Assembly (NCBI GenBank): GCA_029432795.1
Contig: JARNMJ010000010.1
Coordinates: 30,000 to 93,999, forward strand
Origin: Pontiellaceae bacterium B12219
Lineage (GTDB): Bacteria > Verrucomicrobiota > Kiritimatiellia > Kiritimatiellales > Pontiellaceae
Length of the DNA stretch: 64,000 bases
Direction: 5' to 3'
Below, piece by piece: positions 1 through 8,900 of the stretch (within the stretch, counting starts at the first letter, position 1; the number at the start of each line of letters is the position of its first letter). The position numbers and the translations under genes are program-made. Under the pieces are notes generated by a model. It did not search any database, had not been told where the DNA came from, and was given only the letters and a program-made list of their open reading frames with translations.

Positions 1-1201
1 GGGCTACCGTTCGAACCGGATCAGCGATTCGGGAACGCGGCGGATTTCAGAAATAACCGACTGGAACGAAGAGTTTCAGCCCTCGGCACAGATTTCCACC
101 AATACGTTGTACGATCCGCGCAACCGCCCCTGGTTTGCTCCGGCTCTGGCCACCGATGAAATTTTCTGGACTGAGCCGTATACCTTCTTAACCACCGGCG
201 ATGTCGGGATTACCGCATCCATGTCCTATTTGCGTAAGAAAGACAATAAGCAGGTTGTGATTGCTTTTGATGTCCTCGTCGATGACCTGTTTGAGCAAAT
301 GCAGCGTCTCGCTCCCAGCGATAACAGTCTGATTTATATTTTCCGCAGAGACGCCAGCCTCTACGTACCAAAGTCCGAAAGTTTGCAGGCCGCCTTTGTT
401 CCCATCGGCGATGCTGGAAGCGATCTGGTTCGCAAGGTGCATTCCAGTTGGTTTGGGGATCAGGAGATCATCGATCGGGTCATCTCGGTGGTGCATGAGG
501 GGCAGCTTTGGTGGTGCGGCTTCCGGCCGCTGGATCCTGACCGAAAAACAACCTGGATTGCCGTTATGGTGCCGGAACGCGATATTCTCGGCCATGCCGG
601 GCAGCGTTCAAAACGCCTTTGGTTCATCGGTCTGGCCTCCGTTCTCGTTGCCACCGGCCTGGCGGTTTGGATGGTACGCCGCTATGGCCGCCCCAATGAT
701 GCCTCCGGCGCATTTGACCGGGAGCATCCGGAAGAAAGTATCCGGGCCATCATTGCCTCTGGTGAAAGTCGCTACGTCGAATTCAAGTCCACCATGCGGA
801 TGAATCTGCACACTGAAAAGCCGGGGAAGGAAATCGAAATGGCCTGGATGAAAGGCGTCGCCGCTTTTCTTAATACCGATGGCGGAATTCTTCTGCTCGG
901 CGTCACCGACGATGGCGAGATTACCGGCCTCGAACGCGATGTTTTTGAAAACGACGACAAATGCCGCCTGCATTTCAAGAATCTCATTGCAAAGCACATC
1001 GGAGCCGACCTCTCCAAATATATCCGTTTCATCATGGTTCCAATGGCTGGAAAAACCGTGGGTGTGGTTCGGTGCGACCGGGCATCCGAACCCGTCTTCG
1101 TGAAAGACGGAAACAAAGAACACTTCTACATTCGCAACGGTCCGTCTTCCGACGAGCTGCCCGTCAGCCAGGCCCTCAACTACATAAAACACCGCGAATA
1201 A
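1..1201 (+). CDS. Cache-type sensor with transmembrane helix and cytoplasmic AlbA_2 domain (5' end outside window)
   Basis: The reading frame is open from base 2, so the start lies upstream of the window; the in-frame TTG at 107 is not a start. The visible protein begins in an extracytoplasmic sensor region containing YDPRNRPWF (about 107-133), a signature of double-Cache/PAS-like sensors of chemoreceptors and kinases. One hydrophobic helix follows (about 617-676), then from about 737 a Schlafen AlbA_2-like domain with the characteristic GESRYVEFKS and AAFLNTDGGILLLGV motifs. The family binds nucleic acid and often sits in transcriptional or stress regulators. No kinase, cyclase or methyl-accepting domain is present. 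The inferred role is a membrane sensor linked directly to a nucleic-acid-binding domain; the ligand is unknown. The stop at 1199-1201 is followed at once by a large palindrome. Confidence 0.8.
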   Translation, partial: GYRSNRISDSGTRRISEITDWNEEFQPSAQISTNTLYDPRNRPWFAPALATDEIFWTEPYTFLTTGDVGITASMSYLRKKDNKQVVIAFDVLVDDLFEQMQRLAPSDNSLIYIFRRDASLYVPKSESLQAAFVPIGDAGSDLVRKVHSSWFGDQEIIDRVISVVHEGQLWWCGFRPLDPDRKTTWIAVMVPERDILGHAGQRSKRLWFIGLASVLVATGLAVWMVRRYGRPNDASGAFDREHPEESIRAIIASGESRYVEFKSTMRMNLHTEKPGKEIEMAWMKGVAAFLNTDGGILLLGVTDDGEITGLERDVFENDDKCRLHFKNLIAKHIGADLSKYIRFIMVPMAGKTVGVVRCDRASEPVFVKDGNKEHFYIRNGPSSDELPVSQALNYIKHRE

Positions 1202-1213
1202 CCGCCCCGTGGC

Positions 1214-1253
1214 GATAACAGATAAGTTCACGATCGTGAACTTATCTGTTATC
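1214..1253. repeat. Perfect 40-bp palindrome
   Basis: The left arm GATAACAGATAAGTTCACGA is exactly reverse-complemented by the right arm, with the centre at CGATCG. It fills the gap between the AlbA_2 gene and tatD, ending 11 bases before the tatD start. There is no T-run after it, so it is not a standard terminator. It could be an operator for a large dimeric regulator or an mRNA hairpin that covers the tatD ribosome-binding region. Confidence 0.9.
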
Positions 1254-1264
1254 TGAGATTTAAT

Positions 1265-2032
1265 ATGAATTTATTCGATGCCCATAATCACATTCAGGAC
1301 GAACGGCTTTTTCCAGACCTTGGAAAGGTGATGCAGCGCGCTGTGCATGCCGGCGTGGTGAAGATGGGCGTGAAAGGCTGCTCCGAAACGGACTGGCGGA
1401 AGGTAATTCAGATTGCGGAGACGTACGAAGGCATTTATCCGTCGTTCGGCCTGCACCCCTGGTTTATTTCCGACCGCTCTCCCGAATGGTTCCAGACTTT
1501 GGAAAACCTTTTAGCCCAGTTTCCCAATGCGGGCGTTGGTGAAATCGGAATTGACCATGTCATTGACGACCGCGACGACGCCGATCAGGAGAAGGTCTTT
1601 TTCCAGCAGTTGGAACTCGCCCGGAAATTGGAGCGTCCGGTATCCATTCATTGCCGCCGCGCCTGGGGACGGTTGATCGAATTGCTCGATCAGTTCGGAA
1701 AATTACCGTGCGGTATGCTGATTCACTGTTTCGGTGGATCGGCCGAAATTGCAACGGAGCTTGTGAAACGCGGGGGCTATATTTCTTTTTCCGGCTCTAT
1801 CACCCGCCCGAATGCGCGAAAAGCCGGCCCGGCCGTTCGCGTCGTACCCGATGAGCGAATCCTCATCGAAACCGATGCCCCTGATATTCTTCCCACAACC
1901 GCCGCAGGCCCTCTGAATGAGCCCGCGAATGTGAAGCTGGTGCTGGAAAAGGCCGCTGAATTTCGCGGCATTTCGGAAGAGGCATTGGCGGAATTGACCT
2001 TCACGAATGCGGAACGGTTCTTTGGCTTTTAA
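1265..2032 (+). CDS. TatD family metal-dependent hydrolase
   Basis: 255 residues, the usual length of TatD-type 3'-5' DNases/phosphoesterases, a TIM-barrel amidohydrolase-like family acting in the cytoplasm. The metal-binding HNH near the N-terminus (FDAHNHI), the GEIGID strand carrying the Glu ligand, the SIHCRR and LIHCFGG His motifs and the late LIETDAPDI are all visible and in order, so the protein looks active. Substrate cannot be read from sequence: family members act on DNA ends or on D-aminoacyl and other phosphoester substrates. The 40-bp palindrome lies directly upstream. The gene is convergent with hemN. Two near-copies of the TTCCAA-N3-TTGGAA motif fall inside it (1311 and 1490). 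Confidence 0.88.
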   Translation: MNLFDAHNHIQDERLFPDLGKVMQRAVHAGVVKMGVKGCSETDWRKVIQIAETYEGIYPSFGLHPWFISDRSPEWFQTLENLLAQFPNAGVGEIGIDHVIDDRDDADQEKVFFQQLELARKLERPVSIHCRRAWGRLIELLDQFGKLPCGMLIHCFGGSAEIATELVKRGGYISFSGSITRPNARKAGPAVRVVPDERILIETDAPDILPTTAAGPLNEPANVKLVLEKAAEFRGISEEALAELTFTNAERFFGF

Positions 2033-2110
2033 AAACTGAAGCGGCTGGTTGAGATAAGAGGTATTTTCTTGGTGCTGAACAGTTTGCGAAGGAATTCGGA
2101 GTGGAGGTAA

Positions 2111-3463
2111 CTAAACGGTCTGGGAGTAGCGGCCTTTGCGGTTTTCATTCTGGAGATAGGCATCGAACCGCATGGCGATGATGCGGATGAAGAGACGACC
2201 GAGCGGAGTGACGCGCAGGCCCTTTTCTTCGCGTTGCAGCAGGCCGTCGGCTTCGAGATCGTCGAGCGAGGCGATGTCGGTTTTAAAATAGTCGGTGAAG
2301 TCAACACCGAGTTCCGCCGAGAGTTCGGCATAGTCGATATAGAGATTACACATGATATGCATAATGGCGGCATAGCGGATTTCGTCGTCATCGGTCATGG
2401 CGTAGCCTCGGACGAGCGGGAGCTTTCCGGCATCGAGAGCGGCATAGTAAGGTCCGATATCTTTTTCGTTCTGGAAATAGCATCCGCCGGCATGGGAAAT
2501 GGAGGACATGCCGAAACCGTGCAGATCAATTCCTTTGAGCGTGCTGTAGCCCTGGAAGTTACGCTGAAGCGTGCCGTCATGGAGAGCAACGGCCATGGCA
2601 TCGTCCGGCTTTGCAAAGTGGTCCATGCCGATATAGACGTAGCCCGCGCCTGTCAGTTTTTCGATGGCGAGCTGGAGCAGCTGCAATTTGGTTTCGGTGT
2701 CGGGCAGTTTCGGCTCGAGCGCTTTCTGGAACGGTTTGATCCAGGGAATATGGGCATAGCTGTAGACGGCTAAGCGGTCGGGCGAAAGCGTGAGCACATC
2801 GTCGATCGTCTGGTTGAATGACTCCAATGTTTGGGAGGGCAATCCATAGATCAGGTCGAAGTTGATGGATTTCATATCGCATTCGCGCAACCACTGCGTG
2901 GCCTGCGCGACGACTTCCAACGGCTGGATGCGGGCAATGGTTTTCTGCACCTCGGGGTTGGTGTCCTGTACGCCGAGCGACGCGCGGTTGAATCCGGCAC
3001 GTTGAAGGGCCTGTACTTTCTCGAGTGTCAGGTCGCGCGGGTCGATTTCTGCGCCGGCTTCGACGGTGGCGGAAACGGTGAAATTGGAATGGATGAGCTC
3101 GCCCAATTGATCGAGCTCTTTTTCGGTCAGAAAGGTGGGTGTCCCGCCGCCGAGTTGAATCTGAATGACTTCAGAACCGGAAGCCATCTTCGCCTTGCGC
3201 AGTTCAATTTCTTTCTGCAGATATTGCAGATAGACCCCGCTGCGGTCCTGCTGCCCGGTGACAATATTGGTGCAACCGCAATAGAGGCATTGCCGTTTGC
3301 AGAAGGGCAGGTGGAAATAGAGCGATAGTGGGGAAACTGGAAATCTGAAATCTGAAATCTGAAACTCTTCCGTAAAATGCGTCGCCGGGGGATAGGACGT
3401 GTAGCGCGGGCCCGGCTGGTTGTATTTCCGAAGCTGATCGAGACTGACGTTTATTTTGTTCAT
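2111..3463 (-). CDS. hemN: Oxygen-independent coproporphyrinogen III oxidase (radical SAM)
   Basis: 450 residues, typical HemN length. HemN decarboxylates coproporphyrinogen III to protoporphyrinogen IX in the cytoplasm without oxygen, using SAM and a [4Fe-4S] cluster. The N-terminus has the HemN hallmark YNQPGPRYTSYP. The cluster motif is C55-x3-C59-x2-C62 followed by C64, and GGGTPTF follows in the SAM-binding region. A C-terminal winged region (about 350-450) is present as in true HemN rather than HemW. The start codon overlaps the hemE stop by four bases, so the pair is translationally coupled. Oddity: residues 33-45, just before the cluster motif, are encoded by a tandem heptamer repeat (3333-3367), giving FQISDFRFPVS where homologues have an unrelated helix. 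Confidence 0.95.
   Translation of the reverse strand: MNKINVSLDQLRKYNQPGPRYTSYPPATHFTEEFQISDFRFPVSPLSLYFHLPFCKRQCLYCGCTNIVTGQQDRSGVYLQYLQKEIELRKAKMASGSEVIQIQLGGGTPTFLTEKELDQLGELIHSNFTVSATVEAGAEIDPRDLTLEKVQALQRAGFNRASLGVQDTNPEVQKTIARIQPLEVVAQATQWLRECDMKSINFDLIYGLPSQTLESFNQTIDDVLTLSPDRLAVYSYAHIPWIKPFQKALEPKLPDTETKLQLLQLAIEKLTGAGYVYIGMDHFAKPDDAMAVALHDGTLQRNFQGYSTLKGIDLHGFGMSSISHAGGCYFQNEKDIGPYYAALDAGKLPLVRGYAMTDDDEIRYAAIMHIMCNLYIDYAELSAELGVDFTDYFKTDIASLDDLEADGLLQREEKGLRVTPLGRLFIRIIAMRFDAYLQNENRKGRYSQTV
3333..3367. repeat. Five tandem heptamers inside hemN
   Basis: Plus-strand units are GAAACTG, three identical GAAATCT, then GAAACTC. The array is in the coding sequence and translates, on the minus strand, to a stretch around QISDFRF. 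Because seven is not a multiple of three, a change of one unit would shift the hemN frame. Confidence 0.9.
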
Positions 3464-4503
3464 TTAAATTTCTGTACCGTTGCTGTGATGGCCTGAATGG
3501 TCTCCAGGTTTGCTTCGGGCGGAACGCCGTGGCCGAGATTGAAAATGAAGCCATCGCGCCCGCGCATGCTTTCACAAATGCGGACGGCTTCTGCCGCTGC
3601 CGCTTCCGGGGTTGCAATGAGCAGGGCGGGGTCGAGGTTGCCCTGAACGGCAACGTCGGCCGGAATGGTGTCGGCGGTTTCTCGCAGATCGATGCTCCAG
3701 TCAATGCCGAGCACATTCCCGCCGGTCTGAACGACCTTGCGCCAGTTATGGTGGACGTTACGCGCAAATACAATGGTTGGAACCTTGCCGCCGATGGCGT
3801 CGACAATCTGCTGCATCCAGATGCCGGAATATCTCCAGAATAAATTGGGGGCGAGGGTGCCGCCCTGACTGTCAAAAATCTGAATGACATCCGCGCCGGC
3901 TTCAATCTGAGCTTTAATGTAAACAATGGTGGCTTTTGTGATTTTTTCGAGCAGACTGAAGAAGAGTTTGGGCTCGTTGTAGAGCATGGCGCGGGAGCGC
4001 AGGTTTTCGCGGGAGCTGCCGCCTTCAACCATGAAAGAGGCGAGCGTCCAGGGGGAGCCGGCAAAGCCGATGATGGCGTGTTTGTTGCCCAATTCGTTCC
4101 GGGTCAGTTTAATCGCTTCGGGAGTGTAACCAATGTGGTCAAGCACACGGGAGGGATCCAGCCTGTCGATATCCGCTTTGGAGTTGAGTGCGAAATCAAC
4201 CTTCACACCGCCCTGATCGAGCAGTTCATATTTTGCACCCATGGCTTCGGAAATCACGAGAATATCGGAAAAGACGACGGCGGCATCGTAGCCGAACCGG
4301 CGGATGGGCTGAAGTGTGACTTCTGCCGCGAGTTCCGGATTCTGGACAAGCTCGGTGAACTTGTAACCTTCCTTGAGTTTCATATATTCGGGCAGCGAAC
4401 GGCCGGCCTGGCGCATCATCCAGATGGGCGGTCGATCGGTTGAGTCGCATTTACAGGCGCGCAAAAAGCGCTCACGGCAGGTCATTGTATTTTCTTCGCT
4501 CAT
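3460..4503 (-). CDS. hemE: Uroporphyrinogen decarboxylase
   Basis: 347 residues, family-typical. HemE removes four acetate carboxyls from uroporphyrinogen III to give coproporphyrinogen III, the substrate of the HemN encoded just downstream. The diagnostic N-terminal PPIWMMRQAGRSLPEY, which holds substrate-binding Arg residues, is present. So are FSDILV with the catalytic Asp, GFAGSPWTLASFMVEGG, and the C-terminal NLGHGVPPEANLE signature. hemE and hemN form an operon with a four-base overlap. A RidA-like gene lies 120 bases upstream on the same strand. No other haem genes are in the window. Confidence 0.96.
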   Translation of the reverse strand: MSEENTMTCRERFLRACKCDSTDRPPIWMMRQAGRSLPEYMKLKEGYKFTELVQNPELAAEVTLQPIRRFGYDAAVVFSDILVISEAMGAKYELLDQGGVKVDFALNSKADIDRLDPSRVLDHIGYTPEAIKLTRNELGNKHAIIGFAGSPWTLASFMVEGGSSRENLRSRAMLYNEPKLFFSLLEKITKATIVYIKAQIEAGADVIQIFDSQGGTLAPNLFWRYSGIWMQQIVDAIGGKVPTIVFARNVHHNWRKVVQTGGNVLGIDWSIDLRETADTIPADVAVQGNLDPALLIATPEAAAAEAVRICESMRGRDGFIFNLGHGVPPEANLETIQAITATVQKFK

Positions 4504-4572
4504 AGGTGGTGCTTTATGCCATAGGCGGGAAAGGTGATCAAATCATTAGCCCATTAATGGGAGGGCACAAAA

Positions 4573-4587
4573 TTCCAATGATTGGAA
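4573..4587. repeat. Perfect copy of TTCCAA-N3-TTGGAA
   Basis: Spacer TGA. Intergenic, between the RidA-like gene and hemE, about 70 bases upstream of the hemE start. Confidence 0.85.
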
Positions 4588-4623
4588 GAATCCAGGCATT
4601 GGCACTCCGGGAAGGAAGGAGAG

Positions 4624-5739
4624 CTAGTTGACCTTTACCGCGTCGAGTTCAATTTCGAACAGGAGGTCGTGTCGGCAGACATCGGCATGTGAAATGGCCA
4701 CAGGGAGATTGGGAATGCCGTGTCTGTCGCAATATTCACTGAGCAGGTGCGCTTCGCTGTCGTCTTTAAAATAGGCAATGGCACGGGCGGTATCGCTCCA
4801 GTCCATGTCGCGCGATTTCAGGATTTCGTGCACCACTTCCATGGTGAGTTCAATCTGCTTTTCAGTATTGCCGAGGTGTACCGTTGCACCGCCGGGTTCG
4901 ATGCTGGCGGTGCCGGAAATGGTGAGCAAACGTGAGCCCGGCTGATCGATTTCAACTGCACGGGCAAAGGAACTTTTATAGTCGAGCGCAGGGCATTGCA
5001 GCGGTGATGGAACGGCAAATACTTTTACGCCGTCGTGTTTCGGTTTAACGGCGAGCAAGGCGCAGACCATTTCCTCGCCGGCTGCCGATCCGGCGCCGAT
5101 GCCGGTGCTGGCGGGGACCATTTTTTCGAACGTGCCGCGTTCGCGGAAGAACTTTGTGCGGACAGCATTAAATTCGTCGTACCAATCGAGCAGATTATTC
5201 AGATAGAGCCAGGTGCGGGCAATGTCGGTGAATTCCATATCGGCCTGTTTCAGGAGGGCTTCCATTTTTTCAAAAACGGCCTGGGCCTGTTCTTCGCGGT
5301 CGAGGGTCAGGTCGTCGGCCCGAATGTCGCCGAGCAGGCAGTAACGGGCGTCGTCGGTGTCGTACCAGTTGCCGACTTTGCGGTCGCCATCCATCACCGG
5401 GTGAAGCTCTGCGCCGGATAGGGCAATAAACTGGGTGCCGGTGACGGTGGTTCCGGAGCAGGCATCGCCGTGCAGCAGGGTTAGCGGCCAATCAAGCTGT
5501 TTGATGGCGGATACGGCTTTAGGATAAAACTGGCGACCGCCGAACACATATTGAAATGCGATTTTGGCATTACGGGCCGCCATTTCTGCCGAGACCTGAT
5601 CAAACACGTCGTGCATATTTTCTTCGGAAGCCTGAGCGGTGGTGAAATAGGCTTTCACCCCGTCGTGCGGAAACTCCACAATCTGGAGACTGTTTTTTGT
5701 GTTCATATCTTTTGTGTCCATGTCCAAAATCCCGTTCAT
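4624..5739 (-). CDS. Double-domain RidA/YjgF-like protein
   Basis: 371 residues, about three times a single RidA subunit. The C-terminal part (about 245-371) has the RidA-like order: SRLLTISGTASIEPGG, then an HEILKSRDMDWSDTARAIAYFKD helix-strand and a final hydrophobic FEIELDAVKV strand. The central part (about 95-240) is a second, diverged copy (TQFIALSGAEL ... ALLKQADMEFTDIARTWLYLNNLLDWYDEFN). Such tandem proteins resemble the chorismatase (FkbO/Hyg5-like) and archetypal Rid subfamilies. I cannot see enough to choose between an imine deaminase and a chorismate-type hydrolase. The start follows a GGGG-rich Shine-Dalgarno-like stretch. A possible -10 (TATACT, reading minus) lies at 5769-5774. 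It may be co-transcribed with hemEN. Confidence 0.75.
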   Translation of the reverse strand: MNGILDMDTKDMNTKNSLQIVEFPHDGVKAYFTTAQASEENMHDVFDQVSAEMAARNAKIAFQYVFGGRQFYPKAVSAIKQLDWPLTLLHGDACSGTTVTGTQFIALSGAELHPVMDGDRKVGNWYDTDDARYCLLGDIRADDLTLDREEQAQAVFEKMEALLKQADMEFTDIARTWLYLNNLLDWYDEFNAVRTKFFRERGTFEKMVPASTGIGAGSAAGEEMVCALLAVKPKHDGVKVFAVPSPLQCPALDYKSSFARAVEIDQPGSRLLTISGTASIEPGGATVHLGNTEKQIELTMEVVHEILKSRDMDWSDTARAIAYFKDDSEAHLLSEYCDRHGIPNLPVAISHADVCRHDLLFEIELDAVKVN

Positions 5740-5921
5740 CGTCTTACCCCAATTCTGATAGCGCAGTTAGTATAGCTGAAGCAAACCTGTTTCCCTTGAT
5801 GTGGATCAATTTCTGGCTATTTCGTTTTCACCACAATGATAGAACGAATGGAGAAGCGGGAGGTGGACATGCGAAGCCATTTATAGAGCAGGATTGCGGG
5901 GTGCTCCTGTTTACTGGTTTC

Positions 5922-5955
5922 AAAAAAAAGAACCGCCGGGAGAGGCGGTTCTTTT
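5922..5955 (-). terminator. Rho-independent terminator of the PEPCK-like gene
   Basis: A 12-bp perfect stem (AAAAGAACCGCC and its complement, 5926-5937/5944-5955) with a six-base loop. It is followed on the minus strand by a run of T residues. It lies 17 bases past the stop of the 1149-residue gene. Confidence 0.9.
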
Positions 5956-5971
5956 ATGACGCGATGCGGAC

Positions 5972-8900
5972 TTACCGTGCGATCGGGTCGGCGCCGATTG
6001 TTCCGACGAGTTCGGCCAGAAAGGCATCGGTTTCAACATAGGCGAGTCGTTTTTCAACGGTTTCCAGCCGCTCTTTGCAGTTGAGCTGGTTGACTTCGGA
6101 GACATTGTGTTTCTGGCTGATGAAGTCTTTCAGGTACTCAATATGGAGTCGGCAGGCAGCCGCTTTCCGGGCCTGTTTAATTTTCAGGCGTTCATGGTAC
6201 CAGTCGCTGTCAATGACGGCATCGCGATCGAACAGATTCCGGATTTCCGGATCGTTGATGGTTTTGCCTTCGTAGGAACCGGTTGCCATAATATACACCA
6301 ACGCCTTTAGCGGCGGGATAAAGCTGTCAATCGATCCGTCCTCAATATAGCGCGTGGCGATCAGCTGCTGGGTTTCAACGATGTTGTTGATGCCATCGAC
6401 ATACTCTTCCATATTCTGCAATTCAGGTTTGAGCATGTCTTCTTCAAATACTGTGCTGGGCACTTCGAAGATTTTTCCGACGTAGTCGTTAACAAAGGTT
6501 TCGGTGATGCGGTAGCCGAGGCGGCTGGCATATACCGTTTTTCCTTCGAACTCGAAGTCTTCCAGTTTTTCAAGCTGCCCGGCGGCGATCATATTTTTCG
6601 GATCACGTTCGTGCACATTGAGTCGGCACCAGAGCTCCGGAATCAGAAGGCTGATATCGTGTTCAACTTTATGTTTTCTGCCGATGTAACCTGCCGCTGT
6701 GGTAAAGCCGTTGCTGCCGGTCAGGATGAACGAAAGCAGGGCGTTGTTCAGGTCGGCCGTGGAGGGCAGTGCATTGAAGGGGCCTTTGGTCAGAGCGCCT
6801 TCGGTGCCGGCGCCAGTGGTGGACGGCGATTTTCCGGTCAGGCTGCAGATGAAGTCCATGAACAGTTCCGGCAGTTCCTGGTAGTGGATCGGACCGTAAA
6901 CGGCGAGCGGACGGATGCCCGGTTCGGCCGGATTGTTACGGCGTCCCGGGAGAACGGCATTGACCGCCATATAGAGCGGATCGCCCGCTTTGATTTTGCG
7001 GAAAAGGCGGGCCGATATCAGGGCCAGATATTTCGGCATGCCGTCGATGAGATCCGGGCGGGTCTGCAGATAGCGTGGGTTTTTGGTCGGTACGCCATCG
7101 ACAATACGCGGGGATGCGGAATCCACAAACAGCTGTTCCTCATTTTTAGATTGCGCGGTTTTTTTGATCAGTTTGCGCATCGGCCGGGTGTACTGGTGAT
7201 ACATGACCGAATGGTCGAGAATATCCTGCGCAACGTCTTTGGTCAGCGGTTCAAAATTGGAGAGAAAGTTATTCGGGCTGGCCAGATCGCTTTCCGCCTG
7301 TTTATCAAAACCGCGGTTTACGGCCTCGTCCGGGCGCTGGAAAAGGCGGAATTCGCAGTTTTCGACGATCTTCACGCTCTTGCTGTCAGCATAGGCCGGA
7401 TTCAGATCCTTCAACCGTTGCGAAGGGACCACGATGGAGGCGGAAATGTCGTCTTCCCACTGTATTTTTTCCGCCGGAATGAAGTCTGTCCGCAGTTTGC
7501 TGGTGCGCCAGATGCCATCGGTGTTCATGCCGATGCGCAGATAATTTCCGAGGGTTTTTCTGCCATCGAATTTCAGTTCATGGCCCTGTTCGCCGTTGAT
7601 GAAATCAACGCCGAGGTGTGACCGCCAGTCGGAGCCCCATTCCAGCTTGTAGAACCGTTTGAGCAGGAAGACCAGCCCTTTGATACGGTTGGGAATGCTT
7701 TCGAGCCAGTCGTTGAATTCGTCAGTATTTTCTTCCGACGGATTCAGCAGTTTAATCACCGAGCCGAGCGATCGTTCGTTGCCGAGCAACGGGCGGGTGA
7801 CGTGGCTTGCATCGCGCGGCACTTTAAAGCGGGTGCTGAAATCGTGGTCCAGAATTTCCTGGACGGCATCGAGATCCTTTTCGAAATCGGCCATAAAAAC
7901 GGAGCCGGAAATCATGGCATCGGTGAGGGACTTGGAAATCTCGGACTTTCCTCCACCGGAAACGGTGCAGGGTTTGTGGCAAAGAGTGCCTTCGGCAACG
8001 GTTCCTACCAGGCGCCAGGTGCCGGCGGAGGGGCTCTGCTGCAGTGTGACGCGATAGCCGGAAGGATAAATAAATACGCGGTCCTGCAAGAGCTTAAGGT
8101 GTTGCGTTTTGCCGGCTTTCGTCCAGGTGACACTCTGGTCGGGAATGCTGAATTCCGCCGTTTCCGGAACGAAGAAGACGTTCGGATGTTCAATATCCGT
8201 GGCATATCCTTCCGGGTGAATAGTGATGGCATCGCCCATCACGTGCAGCACATTGGCCATGGTATGGTTAAGGGCGGTCAGGGTGCCGTCGGGGGAGAAG
8301 CGTTCCGCCAGGTTATATTGGGGGAGAGCCAGCGCTCCGCCGGCATGTTCTTCCTCGCAAAGTCCGTAGAGGTTGGCCGCAAAACCGATCTGGGTTTTGA
8401 CTTCTTTTTTACAGTAACCAAAATAGTTGTCAGCAATCAGGGTAACTATCACTCCGCTTTCGTTGCGCGCTGTGACCTTGAATGGGGTGCCGTCGTTATA
8501 GAGTTCGTCCGGAGAGATCCAGCACATGCCGTCGCGTTTCTGCCGTTCGGTGGCATCGTCCACATAGGGCAGACCGAGTTCTTTCTTTTTCAGTCCGCAG
8601 ATGTGCGGCGCAAGAATGACGCAGCCGGTGTAGCCGGTCCAGGTGTTGGGTTCAAGGCCGGCATCGTTTTCGGGCAGGAAAGGATCGCCGGCATTGCCGA
8701 AGATGGACTCTACAAAATCGAGGTTACAGGCATAATTTCCCGGCGCGAAAAAGCGTACTTCCATATTCTTTTCCGGCAGAAATCCCGGAACATCCGGGCT
8801 GACAATCGGGCGCAGCAGCAGGGAGAGGTGGCAGGCAGCTTTGTCTGCCTGGTCGGAGGTAAAGGGCAGTTCCATCTGGTCCTGCGGCGGAGCCAGAGCA

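Noticed and set aside
107..109. TTG at 107 as the start of the sensor gene
   Set aside because: The frame is open to the window edge and the sequence upstream continues the sensor domain; there is no ribosome site.
3333..3367. Heptamer array as a CRISPR remnant
   Set aside because: Units are seven bases, directly adjacent with no spacers, and translated within hemN.
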